Shown here piece by piece: positions 1 to 8,132 of a DNA stretch of 64,000 bases. Numbering within the stretch: position 1 is the stretch's first letter; each line of letters starts with the position of its first letter. Origin of the DNA: an uncultured Ruminococcus sp. (GTDB taxonomy: Bacteria > Bacillota > Clostridia > Oscillospirales > Acutalibacteraceae). Below the pieces are notes generated by a model. The model was not told the DNA's origin and ran no database searches. It was given only the letters and a program-made list of their open reading frames with translations. The stretch is taken from NCBI GenBank assembly GCA_902774325.1, contig CACYIC010000002.1, positions 1 to 64,000 on the forward strand, written 5' to 3'. The translations under genes were made by a program, and so were the position numbers.

Positions 1-95
1 TTGTCAGCAAGCACAGCGAGCGACGACGAGACGACAACGAAGTATTGCGGAAAATAGACCGCAAAGATTGTCTATTTTTTATTTGAGTTTAGTAT
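1..95 (-). repeat. MITE-like repeat, family A, cut by the window edge
   Basis: The reverse complement of this stretch is nearly identical to 40435-40530, so it is a second, inverted copy of the same element and only its left part lies in the window. It ends in the terminal sequence TTTGAGTTTAGTAT, which matches the terminal inverted repeat of the full copy. No coding potential is seen. Positions 96-136 hold nothing recognisable. Confidence 0.75.
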
Positions 96-136
96 AAAGT
101 ATATCATTCAGCAGGCTTAAAAGCAAGCGAAATAAA

Positions 137-164
137 AGGAGGCTTGGAAATCTCCAAACCTCCT
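137..164 (-). terminator. Intrinsic terminator after plsY
   Basis: AGGAGGCTTGGA (137-148) pairs with TCCAAACCTCCT (153-164), with one G-T pair, around a 4-base loop. Read on the minus strand it is followed by TTTATTT, and it sits just past the plsY stop. Confidence 0.75.
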
Positions 165-171
165 GGCTTCA

Positions 172-948
172 TTATTTTGAATGTCTTGCCTTTGACGCGG
201 AGCTTTTTTTCTCCGTTTTCGCCTTGGGCTTGGCGTCGGTCTTTGTTTTTGCGGGCTGCGCTTTTTTATCCTTTTGTTCGGCAGGCTTTTCCTCGCCGTC
301 GGATTTCTTTTTTCCGCGAAGGCTGAACTTGCTCTCGGTTCCGTGAGCGAGCTTTACGAAATTCGGCCAATGCCTCAAAATGACCAGCAGAGCCGCCGCT
401 ATCGCCATCAGCTCTACCCAAATGCTTTCGGGGCTGAGAGAGGCGAGCGCGATCGGGCAGAAGAACGCCGCCGAGCAGGACGCCACGGACATATACTTTC
501 CGATGAAAAGCACGATGAAGAATACCGCCATAGCCGCCAAAGCCATGCGCCAGTCAACAAACCAGATAGTGGCGAAGCCGGTGATAAACGCCTTGCCTCC
601 TTTGAATTTGTACCATACAGGGAAGCAGTGACCGATCATGCAGAAAAGACCGGAAAACTGTGCGCCGAACTGCCAGCCGAAGTGCTCGATATGGAGAACA
701 TTGCTCATTATCAGAGCCGTTCCGAGTACCGGGAGCACGGTCTTGAGCATATCAATAACGATCACCAGCCAGCTTACTATGCCGTTGCCGTAAACGCGCT
801 TGAAATTGGTAAAGCCGGGGTTTTTGCTGCCCAGCTCGCGGATATCCTGATGATAAACCGCGCGGGAGAGCATAATAGCTCCGTTGAGACCGCCCATGAG
901 ATAGGAGACTATCGCCGAGCAGACCAGGACCGGGACCAGCGCTGTCAT
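172..948 (-). CDS. plsY: Glycerol-3-phosphate acyltransferase PlsY with Lys-rich tail
   Basis: Membrane acyltransferase that moves an acyl group from acyl-phosphate to sn-glycerol-3-phosphate, giving lysophosphatidic acid, the first step of phospholipid synthesis. The 258-residue protein has about six membrane segments and the PlsY signatures: GSKNPGFTN near residue 40 and GHCFPVWYKFKGGKAF near 107-122. It is longer than usual (PlsY is often about 200 residues) because of a soluble tail from about residue 205 rich in Lys, Ala and Glu, which is not part of the enzyme fold. The start overlaps the end of the DegV/FakB gene by 4 bases (ATGA), implying translational coupling. Neighbouring FakB- and FakA-like genes would supply its acyl-phosphate substrate. 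Confidence 0.93.
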   Translation of the reverse strand: MTALVPVLVCSAIVSYLMGGLNGAIMLSRAVYHQDIRELGSKNPGFTNFKRVYGNGIVSWLVIVIDMLKTVLPVLGTALIMSNVLHIEHFGWQFGAQFSGLFCMIGHCFPVWYKFKGGKAFITGFATIWFVDWRMALAAMAVFFIVLFIGKYMSVASCSAAFFCPIALASLSPESIWVELMAIAAALLVILRHWPNFVKLAHGTESKFSLRGKKKSDGEEKPAEQKDKKAQPAKTKTDAKPKAKTEKKSSASKARHSK

Positions 949-1832
949 ACGGTGAACCTGTCAACATTCTTGCCCCAGGAGAATACTCCCAGAGCGTCGG
1001 CGCCGATCGACGCGCCGATGATGGGTCCGATATAGCCGATGCAGACCTCGATTCCGGGGATCTTTTCCTCAAGCAGCTTTGCAAGCTCCTTTGCCTCGTC
1101 CTCGCAGTCGGAATGAACTACCATGACAATCTGACCATCGGGGTTTTCGATGCTCTCGGCGGTGAGGTCAACAAGCTCCTGGATGGAGTTGAAGCGTCCC
1201 TTGACCTTTTTGATCGCTACGTTGTAGCCTTCCTTGTCGGAGATAAGGATGGGCTTGACTCCGAGCAGATTTCCGAAGAAGGCGGAGGAAGCGGTGACTC
1301 TGCCAGCTGCCTTGAGCGCCTTGAGGTTGTGAACGGTGACGTACTGATTTACATTGTTGCGGATGGGCTCGAGCTTCTTAACGATCTCCTCGGCGGAAAG
1401 TCCCTCGTCTCTGAACTCAGCCGCGCGGATCGCGACAAGACCCTCGCCGCAGCAGGCGTTGAGAGAATCCACGCTGAAGATCTTTGCCTCGGGAACCTCC
1501 TGCATGATCTGATCGGCGACGACCTTGCCTGTGTTGACAGAGCCGGAGAGCTTGCCGGAGCAGGCGATGTAAACGATGTCAAAGCCTTCCTTTGCCCATT
1601 CTCTGAAATGCTTTTCAAATTCGGGAGCGGGAACCTGGGTGGTGGTCACGCGGTTGCCGTCGCGGATGGTGTCGTAGAGCTCCTTGGGGCTGTAATATTC
1701 CCAGTCAAGGCTTGCCTTGGTCTCGACGCCGTCCTTGACGGTATTCATCTGAAGATAGTCGATGTTGAATCTGTCGCGGAGCGCCTTGGGCAGATCCGAG
1801 CAGGAATCGGTAACGATTTTAACAGTTCTCAT
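945..1832 (-). CDS. DegV family fatty-acid-binding protein (FakB-like)
   Basis: 295-residue DegV-family protein. It begins with the family's N-terminal strand and loop (VKIVTDSCSDLP, residues 4-15) and ends in the second lobe with GCIGPIIG-like sequence (IGYIGPIIGASIG). Family members bind a fatty acid and, in firmicutes, present it to the kinase FakA for phosphorylation. Ribosome site AAGGAG lies 8 bases before the ATG. It follows the FakA-like gene by 12 bases and overlaps plsY by 4, so the three are one transcription unit. The lipid role is inferred from family and context; other DegV proteins have unknown ligands. Confidence 0.88.
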   Translation of the reverse strand: MRTVKIVTDSCSDLPKALRDRFNIDYLQMNTVKDGVETKASLDWEYYSPKELYDTIRDGNRVTTTQVPAPEFEKHFREWAKEGFDIVYIACSGKLSGSVNTGKVVADQIMQEVPEAKIFSVDSLNACCGEGLVAIRAAEFRDEGLSAEEIVKKLEPIRNNVNQYVTVHNLKALKAAGRVTASSAFFGNLLGVKPILISDKEGYNVAIKKVKGRFNSIQELVDLTAESIENPDGQIVMVVHSDCEDEAKELAKLLEEKIPGIEVCIGYIGPIIGASIGADALGVFSWGKNVDRFTV

Positions 1833-1844
1833 TGAAAATTCTCC

Positions 1845-3500
1845 TTATTCCAAAATAATAATATAATCATAGATCGGCTGACCGCCGTCAATCAGAACAA
1901 CCTCGGTGCGCCTGTAGAGCTTTTGCATTTTGTCGCAGAAAGCCTGCGCATCAGCATTATCAACGTCGCAGCCGCTTACAACCAGCATGATGTCATAGCT
2001 TTTTGCGTCGAGCTGTTCAACCAGACTTTCGGCGGCGTCCGCTTTGTCGGGCGAGTCGACGTAGATTTTGTCGCCGACAAAGCCGATATAATCATCCTTT
2101 TTGACTGTGACGCCGTCAAGCTCCGTATCGCGCACAGCCTTTGAGACCATTCCGGTGACAACTCCCGAGATGACCTCCTCGAGCTCGTCGATTATAGCGT
2201 CGGTATCGCCCGAGCCTGTATCGAGCATCGAGATCGCCGCGTAGCCGTCGCCGATATTCTTGGTGGGTACGACGCGGATCTCCGCCTCGCTGTAGAGCGC
2301 CGCCGCCTGATTAGCGGTGAGAATGATATTTCCGTTATTGGGGAATACCAAGATCGTGTCGGCGTTGATTTCCTTGAACGCTTCGATAAGATCCTCCGCG
2401 GAGGGATTCATGCTCTGACCGCCGTCGACTACAATATCGCAGCCGAGCGAGAGAAAGGCTTCCTTTATGCCCTCGCCTGCGGCGACGCTTACGATGCCGT
2501 AGGGCTTGCGGAGCTTCTTTTTCTTGGGCTCAAATGCCTTGCGGGCGTGATTCTCGTTGTGCTGCAGGGTCATATTCTCGACCTTGGTGGTGAGAAATTC
2601 TCCGAACTGCTGAACGTAGTTGAACACGTCGCCGGGCTTCATTGTATGAACGTGGACCTTGACGATCGTTCCCTCGCGGAAAGCCACGACAGAATCTCCC
2701 ACGCTGTTGAGCCATGAGATCAGGGCGTCGAGGTCAAAGCTGTCGATATCTATTTTTGAGCGCTGCAGCCTGAGCAGAAATTCGGTGCAGTAGCCGAACT
2801 CAAGCACGCTGTCCTCGGTAAAGGCGTTGAGATCAACGTTTTTGCGGGTCGTGATCGTGAGCTCGGAGCGCTCGGAGGTCTCGCCGTCAAGCGCGGCTCT
2901 CATGCCCTCGGCGATATAGATAAAGCCCGCGCCGCCGCTGTCGACGACGCCCGCTTCCTTGAGCACGTCAAGCAGATCGGGAGTGCGCTCGAGCGAGCGC
3001 TTGAGCTCCCAGATAAAATCGTCAAAATATTCCTCGAAGGTCTTGCCCGAGGTCAGTCGTGTTGAGCAGTAGAATACCGCGTCCTTGAACACGGTGAGAA
3101 TGGTTCCCTCGACGGGCACGCTCACCGCGCTGTAGGATTCCTTGATACTGCTCTTCATCGCGTCGTTGAGCTGTTCAACGTCGGCTTCGTCGATACCCTC
3201 AAGACCCTTTGAGATTCCCGCGAAAATACGGGACAGGATAACTCCCGAGTTGCCTCTGGCGCCCAGCAGCATTCCCTTTGCCGTCGATTGGGCGGTTTCC
3301 GAGAGCGAGAGATCTACCTCGCTGTCGCCGAGCATCGAGATGCCCGAGTCGATCGTCAGGAACATATTGTCGCCTGTGTCGCCGTCGGGGATCGGGAATA
3401 CGTTCAGGTCGTTTACTATTTTAATGTTGTCGCGCAGCCTTGCCGCGCCGATTCTGAGCATTTCCGCGTATAGCTTGCCGCTCAGCTTCAAAGTATTCAT
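1845..3500 (-). CDS. fakA: FakA-like fatty acid kinase (DAK2/DhaL + DegV-like domains)
   Basis: 551 residues, the usual size of the YloV/FakA family. The N-terminal DhaL/DAK2 nucleotide-binding domain (about 1-200) contains NVFPIPDGDTGDNM (about 34-47), with the Asp residues that bind Mg-ATP, plus GARGNSGVI and DSGGAGF. A middle domain (about 230-310) has a conserved HVHT motif, and the C-terminal half resembles a DegV-type fold. In firmicutes FakA phosphorylates fatty acid held by FakB, making acyl-phosphate for PlsX/PlsY. Located first in a fakA-fakB-plsY unit behind a minus-strand promoter at 3546-3574. Confidence is high for the family and good for the fatty acid substrate given the neighbours. 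Confidence 0.9.
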   Translation of the reverse strand: MNTLKLSGKLYAEMLRIGAARLRDNIKIVNDLNVFPIPDGDTGDNMFLTIDSGISMLGDSEVDLSLSETAQSTAKGMLLGARGNSGVILSRIFAGISKGLEGIDEADVEQLNDAMKSSIKESYSAVSVPVEGTILTVFKDAVFYCSTRLTSGKTFEEYFDDFIWELKRSLERTPDLLDVLKEAGVVDSGGAGFIYIAEGMRAALDGETSERSELTITTRKNVDLNAFTEDSVLEFGYCTEFLLRLQRSKIDIDSFDLDALISWLNSVGDSVVAFREGTIVKVHVHTMKPGDVFNYVQQFGEFLTTKVENMTLQHNENHARKAFEPKKKKLRKPYGIVSVAAGEGIKEAFLSLGCDIVVDGGQSMNPSAEDLIEAFKEINADTILVFPNNGNIILTANQAAALYSEAEIRVVPTKNIGDGYAAISMLDTGSGDTDAIIDELEEVISGVVTGMVSKAVRDTELDGVTVKKDDYIGFVGDKIYVDSPDKADAAESLVEQLDAKSYDIMLVVSGCDVDNADAQAFCDKMQKLYRRTEVVLIDGGQPIYDYIIILE

Positions 3501-3545
3501 ATCATATCTTCCTCACTTTACATGGACAAAAGTCCTATCCGACAC

Positions 3546-3574
3546 ATTATATCATAAGGATTTACAATTTTCAA
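3546..3574 (-). promoter_or_regulatory. Sigma-A promoter of the fakA-fakB-plsY unit
   Basis: On the minus strand TTGAAA (3574-3569), a 17-base spacer and TATAAT (3551-3546), about 45 bases before the fakA start. Confidence 0.7.
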
Positions 3575-3776
3575 CATTTTATGCGCTCAAAAACCCGCCT
3601 TGGCAAAAACAAAGTGCAACAAAAATCGGTCGAATGTCCCGATAAAACACATTTTTTAAAAAATTGTGGTCAACCTCGGGCAAATGCTACACCTCGGGTA
3701 ATAAGATACAGAGCGGATAAAAACGGAACGCGGCAGGATTCACGAGCGCGCCGCGGCCGTTCTTTTAACACGGTTA
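3575..3776. other. Intergenic region between divergent fakA and PASTA genes
   Basis: The gap 3501-3876 holds the two divergent promoters listed separately. Between them (3575-3776) no gene, tRNA or strong hairpin was seen; the sequence is of ordinary intergenic composition. Confidence 0.5.
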
Positions 3777-3805
3777 TTGACATTTTTCGCGCGAGAGTAT
3801 AAAAT
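3777..3805 (+). promoter_or_regulatory. Sigma-A promoter of the PASTA/YARHG gene
   Basis: TTGACA (3777-3782), 17-base spacer, TAAAAT (3800-3805). The ribosome site AAAGGAGG lies about 60 bases downstream, before the ATG at 3877. Confidence 0.65.
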
Positions 3806-3876
3806 AAGAATAAGGGCAGAAGCGTACGCCCGAAATACGCGGTAAAGCCCAAAGCCAGGCACAAAGGAGGTTCGGT

Positions 3877-4743
3877 ATGGATTATCGGAAGGACAATATC
3901 CCGTTTGATGAGGATGAAGATTTTGATGAGGACGAATGGGGGAAGCCGAAGCCGCGCTCGCACAATGTCATGGTGGGCGTGATAGTCGCGATGTCGATCA
4001 TTATCGCGCTGCTTCTCGGAGCTATCGCCTTCGTGTATTTCGGGGGAACCGAGCTTATCCCCTTCCTTAAACAGGAAACCACGGCCGAGCCTACTACGGA
4101 GCAGCCGACGACCCTGCCGCCTACGACTGCGGAGCCCGAGCCGGAGCTCGTAACGGTTCCGGACGTCGTGGGTCTGCTTGAGCAGGACGCTTACACAAAG
4201 CTCAATGAAGAGGGCGTGAGATACAAGGTATCGCGTCAGTTCAGCGACAGCGTTGACAGGGATTACGTTATCAGTCAGTCTCCGCCCGAGGGCGAGATCA
4301 AAAAGACCGACACCGTCACGCTCTACATCTCAAAGGGCAGGGAGGGCGAGATAGTTCAGTCCACCACCAAGCCCAAGAAAACCGAGAAGAAGGCTCAGAG
4401 CAGTCAGGAGGACGATGACGAGGACGAGGATTCCGAAGAGAAGAAAAAGCCCGCTTCCTCCGGTTCGGGCGATTATATGCTTCCCGGCTCCGACAGCCGT
4501 TATATCTCAGCCTCGGAGCTCTCGGGAATGAGTGAGCAGGAGCTAAACTACGCTCTCAACGAGATCTACGCCCGCCACGGCAGACGCTTCAGCAGCACTA
4601 TTTTGCAGACGTGGTTCGATTCAAAGAGCTGGTACAACGGCACGATATCTCCCTCGGCGTTCGACGAGAGCGTGCTGAACAAGTATGAGCGCGCGAACAT
4701 CGGCACGATAGTCAGCTATATGCAGAGCAAGGGGTACAGGTAG
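3877..4743 (+). CDS. Membrane protein with PASTA and YARHG domains
   Basis: 288 residues. An acidic cytoplasmic N-terminus (about 1-30) is followed by one membrane segment (about 32-55), a Thr/Pro/Glu-rich linker, a single PASTA domain (VTVPDVVGL at about 91 to YISKG at about 155), an acidic/Lys-rich linker, and a C-terminal YARHG domain (EIYARHGRRF, about 232-241). PASTA domains usually sense peptidoglycan or muropeptides, and YARHG domains occur in extracellular parts of envelope proteins. There is no kinase domain, so this is not a PrkC-type kinase but may work alongside one. The start is fixed by AAAGGAGG 6 bases upstream of ATG. An envelope sensing or scaffolding role is inferred. Confidence 0.85.
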   Translation: MDYRKDNIPFDEDEDFDEDEWGKPKPRSHNVMVGVIVAMSIIIALLLGAIAFVYFGGTELIPFLKQETTAEPTTEQPTTLPPTTAEPEPELVTVPDVVGLLEQDAYTKLNEEGVRYKVSRQFSDSVDRDYVISQSPPEGEIKKTDTVTLYISKGREGEIVQSTTKPKKTEKKAQSSQEDDDEDEDSEEKKKPASSGSGDYMLPGSDSRYISASELSGMSEQELNYALNEIYARHGRRFSSTILQTWFDSKSWYNGTISPSAFDESVLNKYERANIGTIVSYMQSKGYR

Positions 4744-4753
4744 GGAGAAGTAG

Positions 4754-4840
4754 AGAATAATGAATAAAGAATAATGAATAATGAATAATTGCGGTCGGGC
4801 AGATGGGTTTTCTTATGATAAACCATTTCTGCCCGACCGT
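4754..4840 (+). repeat. Dispersed hairpin repeat, family B, copy 1
   Basis: A run of GAATAATGAATA-like units is followed by a long hairpin: GCGGTCGGGCAGA (4791-4803) pairs with TCTGCCCGACCG (4828-4839), extended inward by TGGGTTT against AAACCA-type bases. The reverse complement of 14701-14790 matches this stretch along its whole length. Both copies begin directly after a gene's stop codon and have the same orientation relative to that gene. Confidence 0.8.
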
Positions 4841-4902
4841 ATTTGTGATGCTGCGCTTTTGGGGGAGAACGGCTTCTCCGATATCAAAGGCAGTTTTAAA
4901 AC

Positions 4903-4932
4903 GAAAACGCCCGGGTGAGAGAACCGGGCGTT
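4903..4932 (-). terminator. Intrinsic terminator, probably for secA
   Basis: AACGCCCGG and CCGGGCGTT form a 9-bp stem with a 9-base loop. On the minus strand the stem is followed by TTCGTTTTAAAA. It lies about 170 bases past the secA stop. Apart from this and the family B repeat, the gap 4744-5107 contains nothing recognisable. Confidence 0.55.
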
Positions 4933-5107
4933 TCCTGTCTGTAAAAAATGAGGGGTACAATTACGAGCCTCTGAGTCGGCCCGTATTGAGGAGGGTAGAA
5001 CAATGTACTTGACGGTTGCGGTTCCGTCTTTTGAGTACGCTTATATTAAACAATATGAATATGAAAACTGTGTGAAGTTGAGCTGAATAATCCCTGAAAA
5101 ATCGGGA

Positions 5108-8020
5108 TTAAAGATCCTTGCCGCAGCACTTTTTATATTTCTTGCCGCTTCCGCAGGGGCAGGGATCGTTTCTGCCGATCTTCTTTCCCTTGCGGACGGT
5201 TTTGTTCGCCGTGTCCGTACCGTCGGAGGAGGCGTGGACAGGCTTGGCGATCTGCTCGCGCTCAATGGTCTTGTTGAGAACCATGGGAGCTACGGGAGCC
5301 TCCGCTTCCTTCTTCTCCTGCTCGAGCTGCGCGGCGCGCTCCTTTACCTGAGCCGCCATCTCCGCCGCCTTCTGCATCGCGAGGCGCTGAGCCTCGGTTC
5401 TCGCCTGAGCCGCCTTTACCTTTGCCATCTCTCTCTCGTAGATCAGTCTGGGCTGAACGAGCATAGCCTTCATGGTATCCTCGCGGATCGCCTCGATCAT
5501 CTCGTCGAACATATCAAAGCCCTCAAGACGATACTCGACGACCGGATCATGCTGACCGTAGGAGCGCAGGCGGATGCCCGTCTTGAGCTGATCCATTGCG
5601 TCGATATGATCCATCCAGTGAGTATCTACCGCGCGGAGCAGCGAGCTGCGCTCCATCTCGCGGATAGACTCCGGAGTATAAAGGGTCTCGTTCTCGGCAT
5701 AGGTGTCCATAGCGTCCTTTGTGAGCGCCTCTCTTACCTCGTCCGCCTCGACCTCGTCTATCTCGTCAAGGAATTCCTTGTATTTTGCGTCGTCGCGGAT
5801 GACCCAGCCGCGGTAGTATTCTATCAGACCCGCCATGTTCCAGTTCTCGCGGGGACCGTCGGGCAGGAAGTGCTTGATCGAGGTGTCGATAGAGTCGGTG
5901 GTCATCTTCACGATGGTGTCGTGGAGATCCTCGCCGTTGAGCACCTGGTCGCGCTGACCGTAAATGATCTCGCGCTGGCGGTTGAGGACGTCGTCGTATT
6001 GGAGGACGTCCTTACGGATTCCGAAGTTGCGGAGCTCGACCTTCTCCTGCGAGTTTTCGATGATGCCGGTGAGCATTTTGTTTTCGATCGGCGCGTCCTC
6101 CTCGACATTCATGCGCTCCATCATCGCGCGCATACGGTCGCCGCCGAAGAGTCTCATCAGGTCGTCCTCGGTCGAGAGGAAGAAATGGCTCACGCCTGGG
6201 TCGCCCTGACGTCCCGAACGTCCGCGGAGCTGGTTGTCGATACGGCGGGATTCATGGCGCTCGGTGCCGATTATCATCAGACCGCCCGACTCGCGCACCT
6301 TGTCCGCCTCTTCCTTGATCTCGTCCTTGTATTTCTGGTTGAGCTCGCGGAAGGTCTTGCGCGCCTCAAGGATCTCCTCGTTGTCGGTTTCGGCGTAGCC
6401 TGTCGCCTCCTCGATCATTTCCTCGGGATATCCCTGCTTGCGCATCGAAGCCTTAGCCATATACTCGGAGTTTCCGCCGAGGATGATATCGGTTCCGCGT
6501 CCCGCCATATTTGTGGCGATGGTGACGGCGCCGAGCTTACCTGCCTGAGCGATGATCTCCGCTTCCTTTTCGTGCTGCTTGGCGTTGAGGACGTTGTGCT
6601 TGATCCCTCTGCGCTTGAGCATTTTTGAGAGGTGCTCTGATTTTTCAATAGAGATCGTACCGACCAGCACCGGCTGACCGATCTTGTTTGCCTCGACGAT
6701 CTGATCTATGACCGCGTTGAATTTGCCGTTTTCGGTCTTGAATACCGAGTCGGGCAGATCCTTTCTTATAACGGGCTTGTTGGTGGGTATCTCGACTACG
6801 TCGAGCTTGTAGGTCTCCTGGAATTCCTCGCTTTCGGTGGAGGCGGTACCCGTCATGCCCGACAGCTTGTGATAAAGTCTGAAATAGTTCTGGAAGGTGA
6901 TGGTCGCAAGGGTCTTGCTCTCGCTCTGGACCTTTACGCCCTCCTTTGCCTCGATCGCCTGGTGCAGACCCTCGTTGAAGCGTCTGCCGTACATCAGACG
7001 GCCTGTGAATTCATCGACAATGATGATCTCGCCGTCCTTAACGACGTAGTCAACGTCGAGCTTCATAACGCCGTTTGCCTTGATCGCCTGGTTGATATGG
7101 TGCTGATAGGTGAGGTTTTCGGGGTCGGTGAGGTTTTCGAGGTTGAAGAATTCCTCAGCCTTCCTGACGCCGACCTGGGTGAGAGTCGCGGTCTTTTGCT
7201 TCTCGTCAACGACATAGTCGATGCCGTTTTCGGCGTAGTAGCTCTCCATATCCTCCTTGTTGTCGATCTCGGTGAAGCGCTGGAGCTTGAGGGTCTTTGC
7301 GAAGCGGTCGGCACGCTCATAGAGGTCGGTGGACTTGTCGCCCTTGCCCGAAATAATAAGCGGAGTACGCGCCTCGTCAATGAGGATGGAGTCTACCTCG
7401 TCGACGATAGCGAAGGCGTGGCCGCGCTGTACCTTCTGGTTTTTGTAAACCACCATATTGTCGCGCAGGTAGTCGAAGCCGAGCTCATTGTTCGTGCCGT
7501 AGGTGATGTCGGCGTTGTAGGCGTCCTGCCTGAGATCGGGCTCGAGGTCGTGGGTGATAAGACCGACCGAGAGTCCCATATATTTGTAGAGCTTGCCCAT
7601 CCATTCGGAGTCGCGGCGGGCAAGATAATCGTTGACGGTGACGATGTGGACGCCCTCTCCGGTGAGAGCGTTGAGGTAGGCGGGAAGGGTCGCGACGAGG
7701 GTCTTTCCTTCACCTGTTTTCATTTCGGCGATACGTCCCTGATGGAGCACGATTCCGCCGATGACCTGCACCGGGAAGTGCTTCATGCCGAGCACGCGCC
7801 AGCCCGCCTCGCGGCAGGCGGCAAAGGCGTCTGGAAGGATATCGTCGAGCGTTTCGCCGTTGGCAAGGCGCTCCTTGAGAAGGGCGGTCTGACCCTTCAG
7901 CTCGCTCTCGCTCATCGCGGCGTATTTGTCCTCAAGCGCCAGAACCTTGTCGCAGATAGGCTGGATGCGCTTTACCTCGCGCTTGCTGTAGTTGCCGAAA
8001 AGTGTTTTTAAAAGCTTCAT
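5108..8020 (-). CDS. secA: Preprotein translocase ATPase SecA
   Basis: 970-residue cytoplasmic/membrane-peripheral ATPase that drives secretory proteins through SecYEG, needed here for the many signal-peptide proteins of the window. Walker A GEGKT is at residues 103-107, the DEAD-like [15 protein letters not shown] at about 208-222, and [13 protein letters not shown] near 500 in the second motor domain. The extreme C-terminus carries the zinc site [13 protein letters not shown], which binds SecB or ribosomes in other bacteria. There is a Gln/Ala/Glu-rich linker before it. Full length, with no damage seen. Single gene, with its terminator downstream at 4903-4932. Confidence 0.98.
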   Translation of the reverse strand: MKLLKTLFGNYSKREVKRIQPICDKVLALEDKYAAMSESELKGQTALLKERLANGETLDDILPDAFAACREAGWRVLGMKHFPVQVIGGIVLHQGRIAEMKTGEGKTLVATLPAYLNALTGEGVHIVTVNDYLARRDSEWMGKLYKYMGLSVGLITHDLEPDLRQDAYNADITYGTNNELGFDYLRDNMVVYKNQKVQRGHAFAIVDEVDSILIDEARTPLIISGKGDKSTDLYERADRFAKTLKLQRFTEIDNKEDMESYYAENGIDYVVDEKQKTATLTQVGVRKAEEFFNLENLTDPENLTYQHHINQAIKANGVMKLDVDYVVKDGEIIIVDEFTGRLMYGRRFNEGLHQAIEAKEGVKVQSESKTLATITFQNYFRLYHKLSGMTGTASTESEEFQETYKLDVVEIPTNKPVIRKDLPDSVFKTENGKFNAVIDQIVEANKIGQPVLVGTISIEKSEHLSKMLKRRGIKHNVLNAKQHEKEAEIIAQAGKLGAVTIATNMAGRGTDIILGGNSEYMAKASMRKQGYPEEMIEEATGYAETDNEEILEARKTFRELNQKYKDEIKEEADKVRESGGLMIIGTERHESRRIDNQLRGRSGRQGDPGVSHFFLSTEDDLMRLFGGDRMRAMMERMNVEEDAPIENKMLTGIIENSQEKVELRNFGIRKDVLQYDDVLNRQREIIYGQRDQVLNGEDLHDTIVKMTTDSIDTSIKHFLPDGPRENWNMAGLIEYYRGWVIRDDAKYKEFLDEIDEVEADEVREALTKDAMDTYAENETLYTPESIREMERSSLLRAVDTHWMDHIDAMDQLKTGIRLRSYGQHDPVVEYRLEGFDMFDEMIEAIREDTMKAMLVQPRLIYEREMAKVKAAQARTEAQRLAMQKAAEMAAQVKERAAQLEQEKKEAEAPVAPMVLNKTIEREQIAKPVHASSDGTDTANKTVRKGKKIGRNDPCPCGSGKKYKKCCGKDL

Positions 8021-8132
8021 AATCTATTAAGATCCTTTCTTTGTATGGGAAATCGCCTGATCGCGCCGCCTCGGTTTTGTCTTTGGGGCGGGTCGGGATC
8101 GACGGGCTTTTTTATATTTTTAGTATTATAGA

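Noticed and set aside
5234..6628. A 464-codon open frame on the plus strand
   Set aside because: It is fully antisense to secA, has no ribosome site, and its composition (Leu, Val, Asp, His rich) is the usual shadow of a high-GC gene on the other strand.
6869..8011. A 380-codon open frame on the plus strand
   Set aside because: Also a shadow of secA, with no start signal or recognisable domain.
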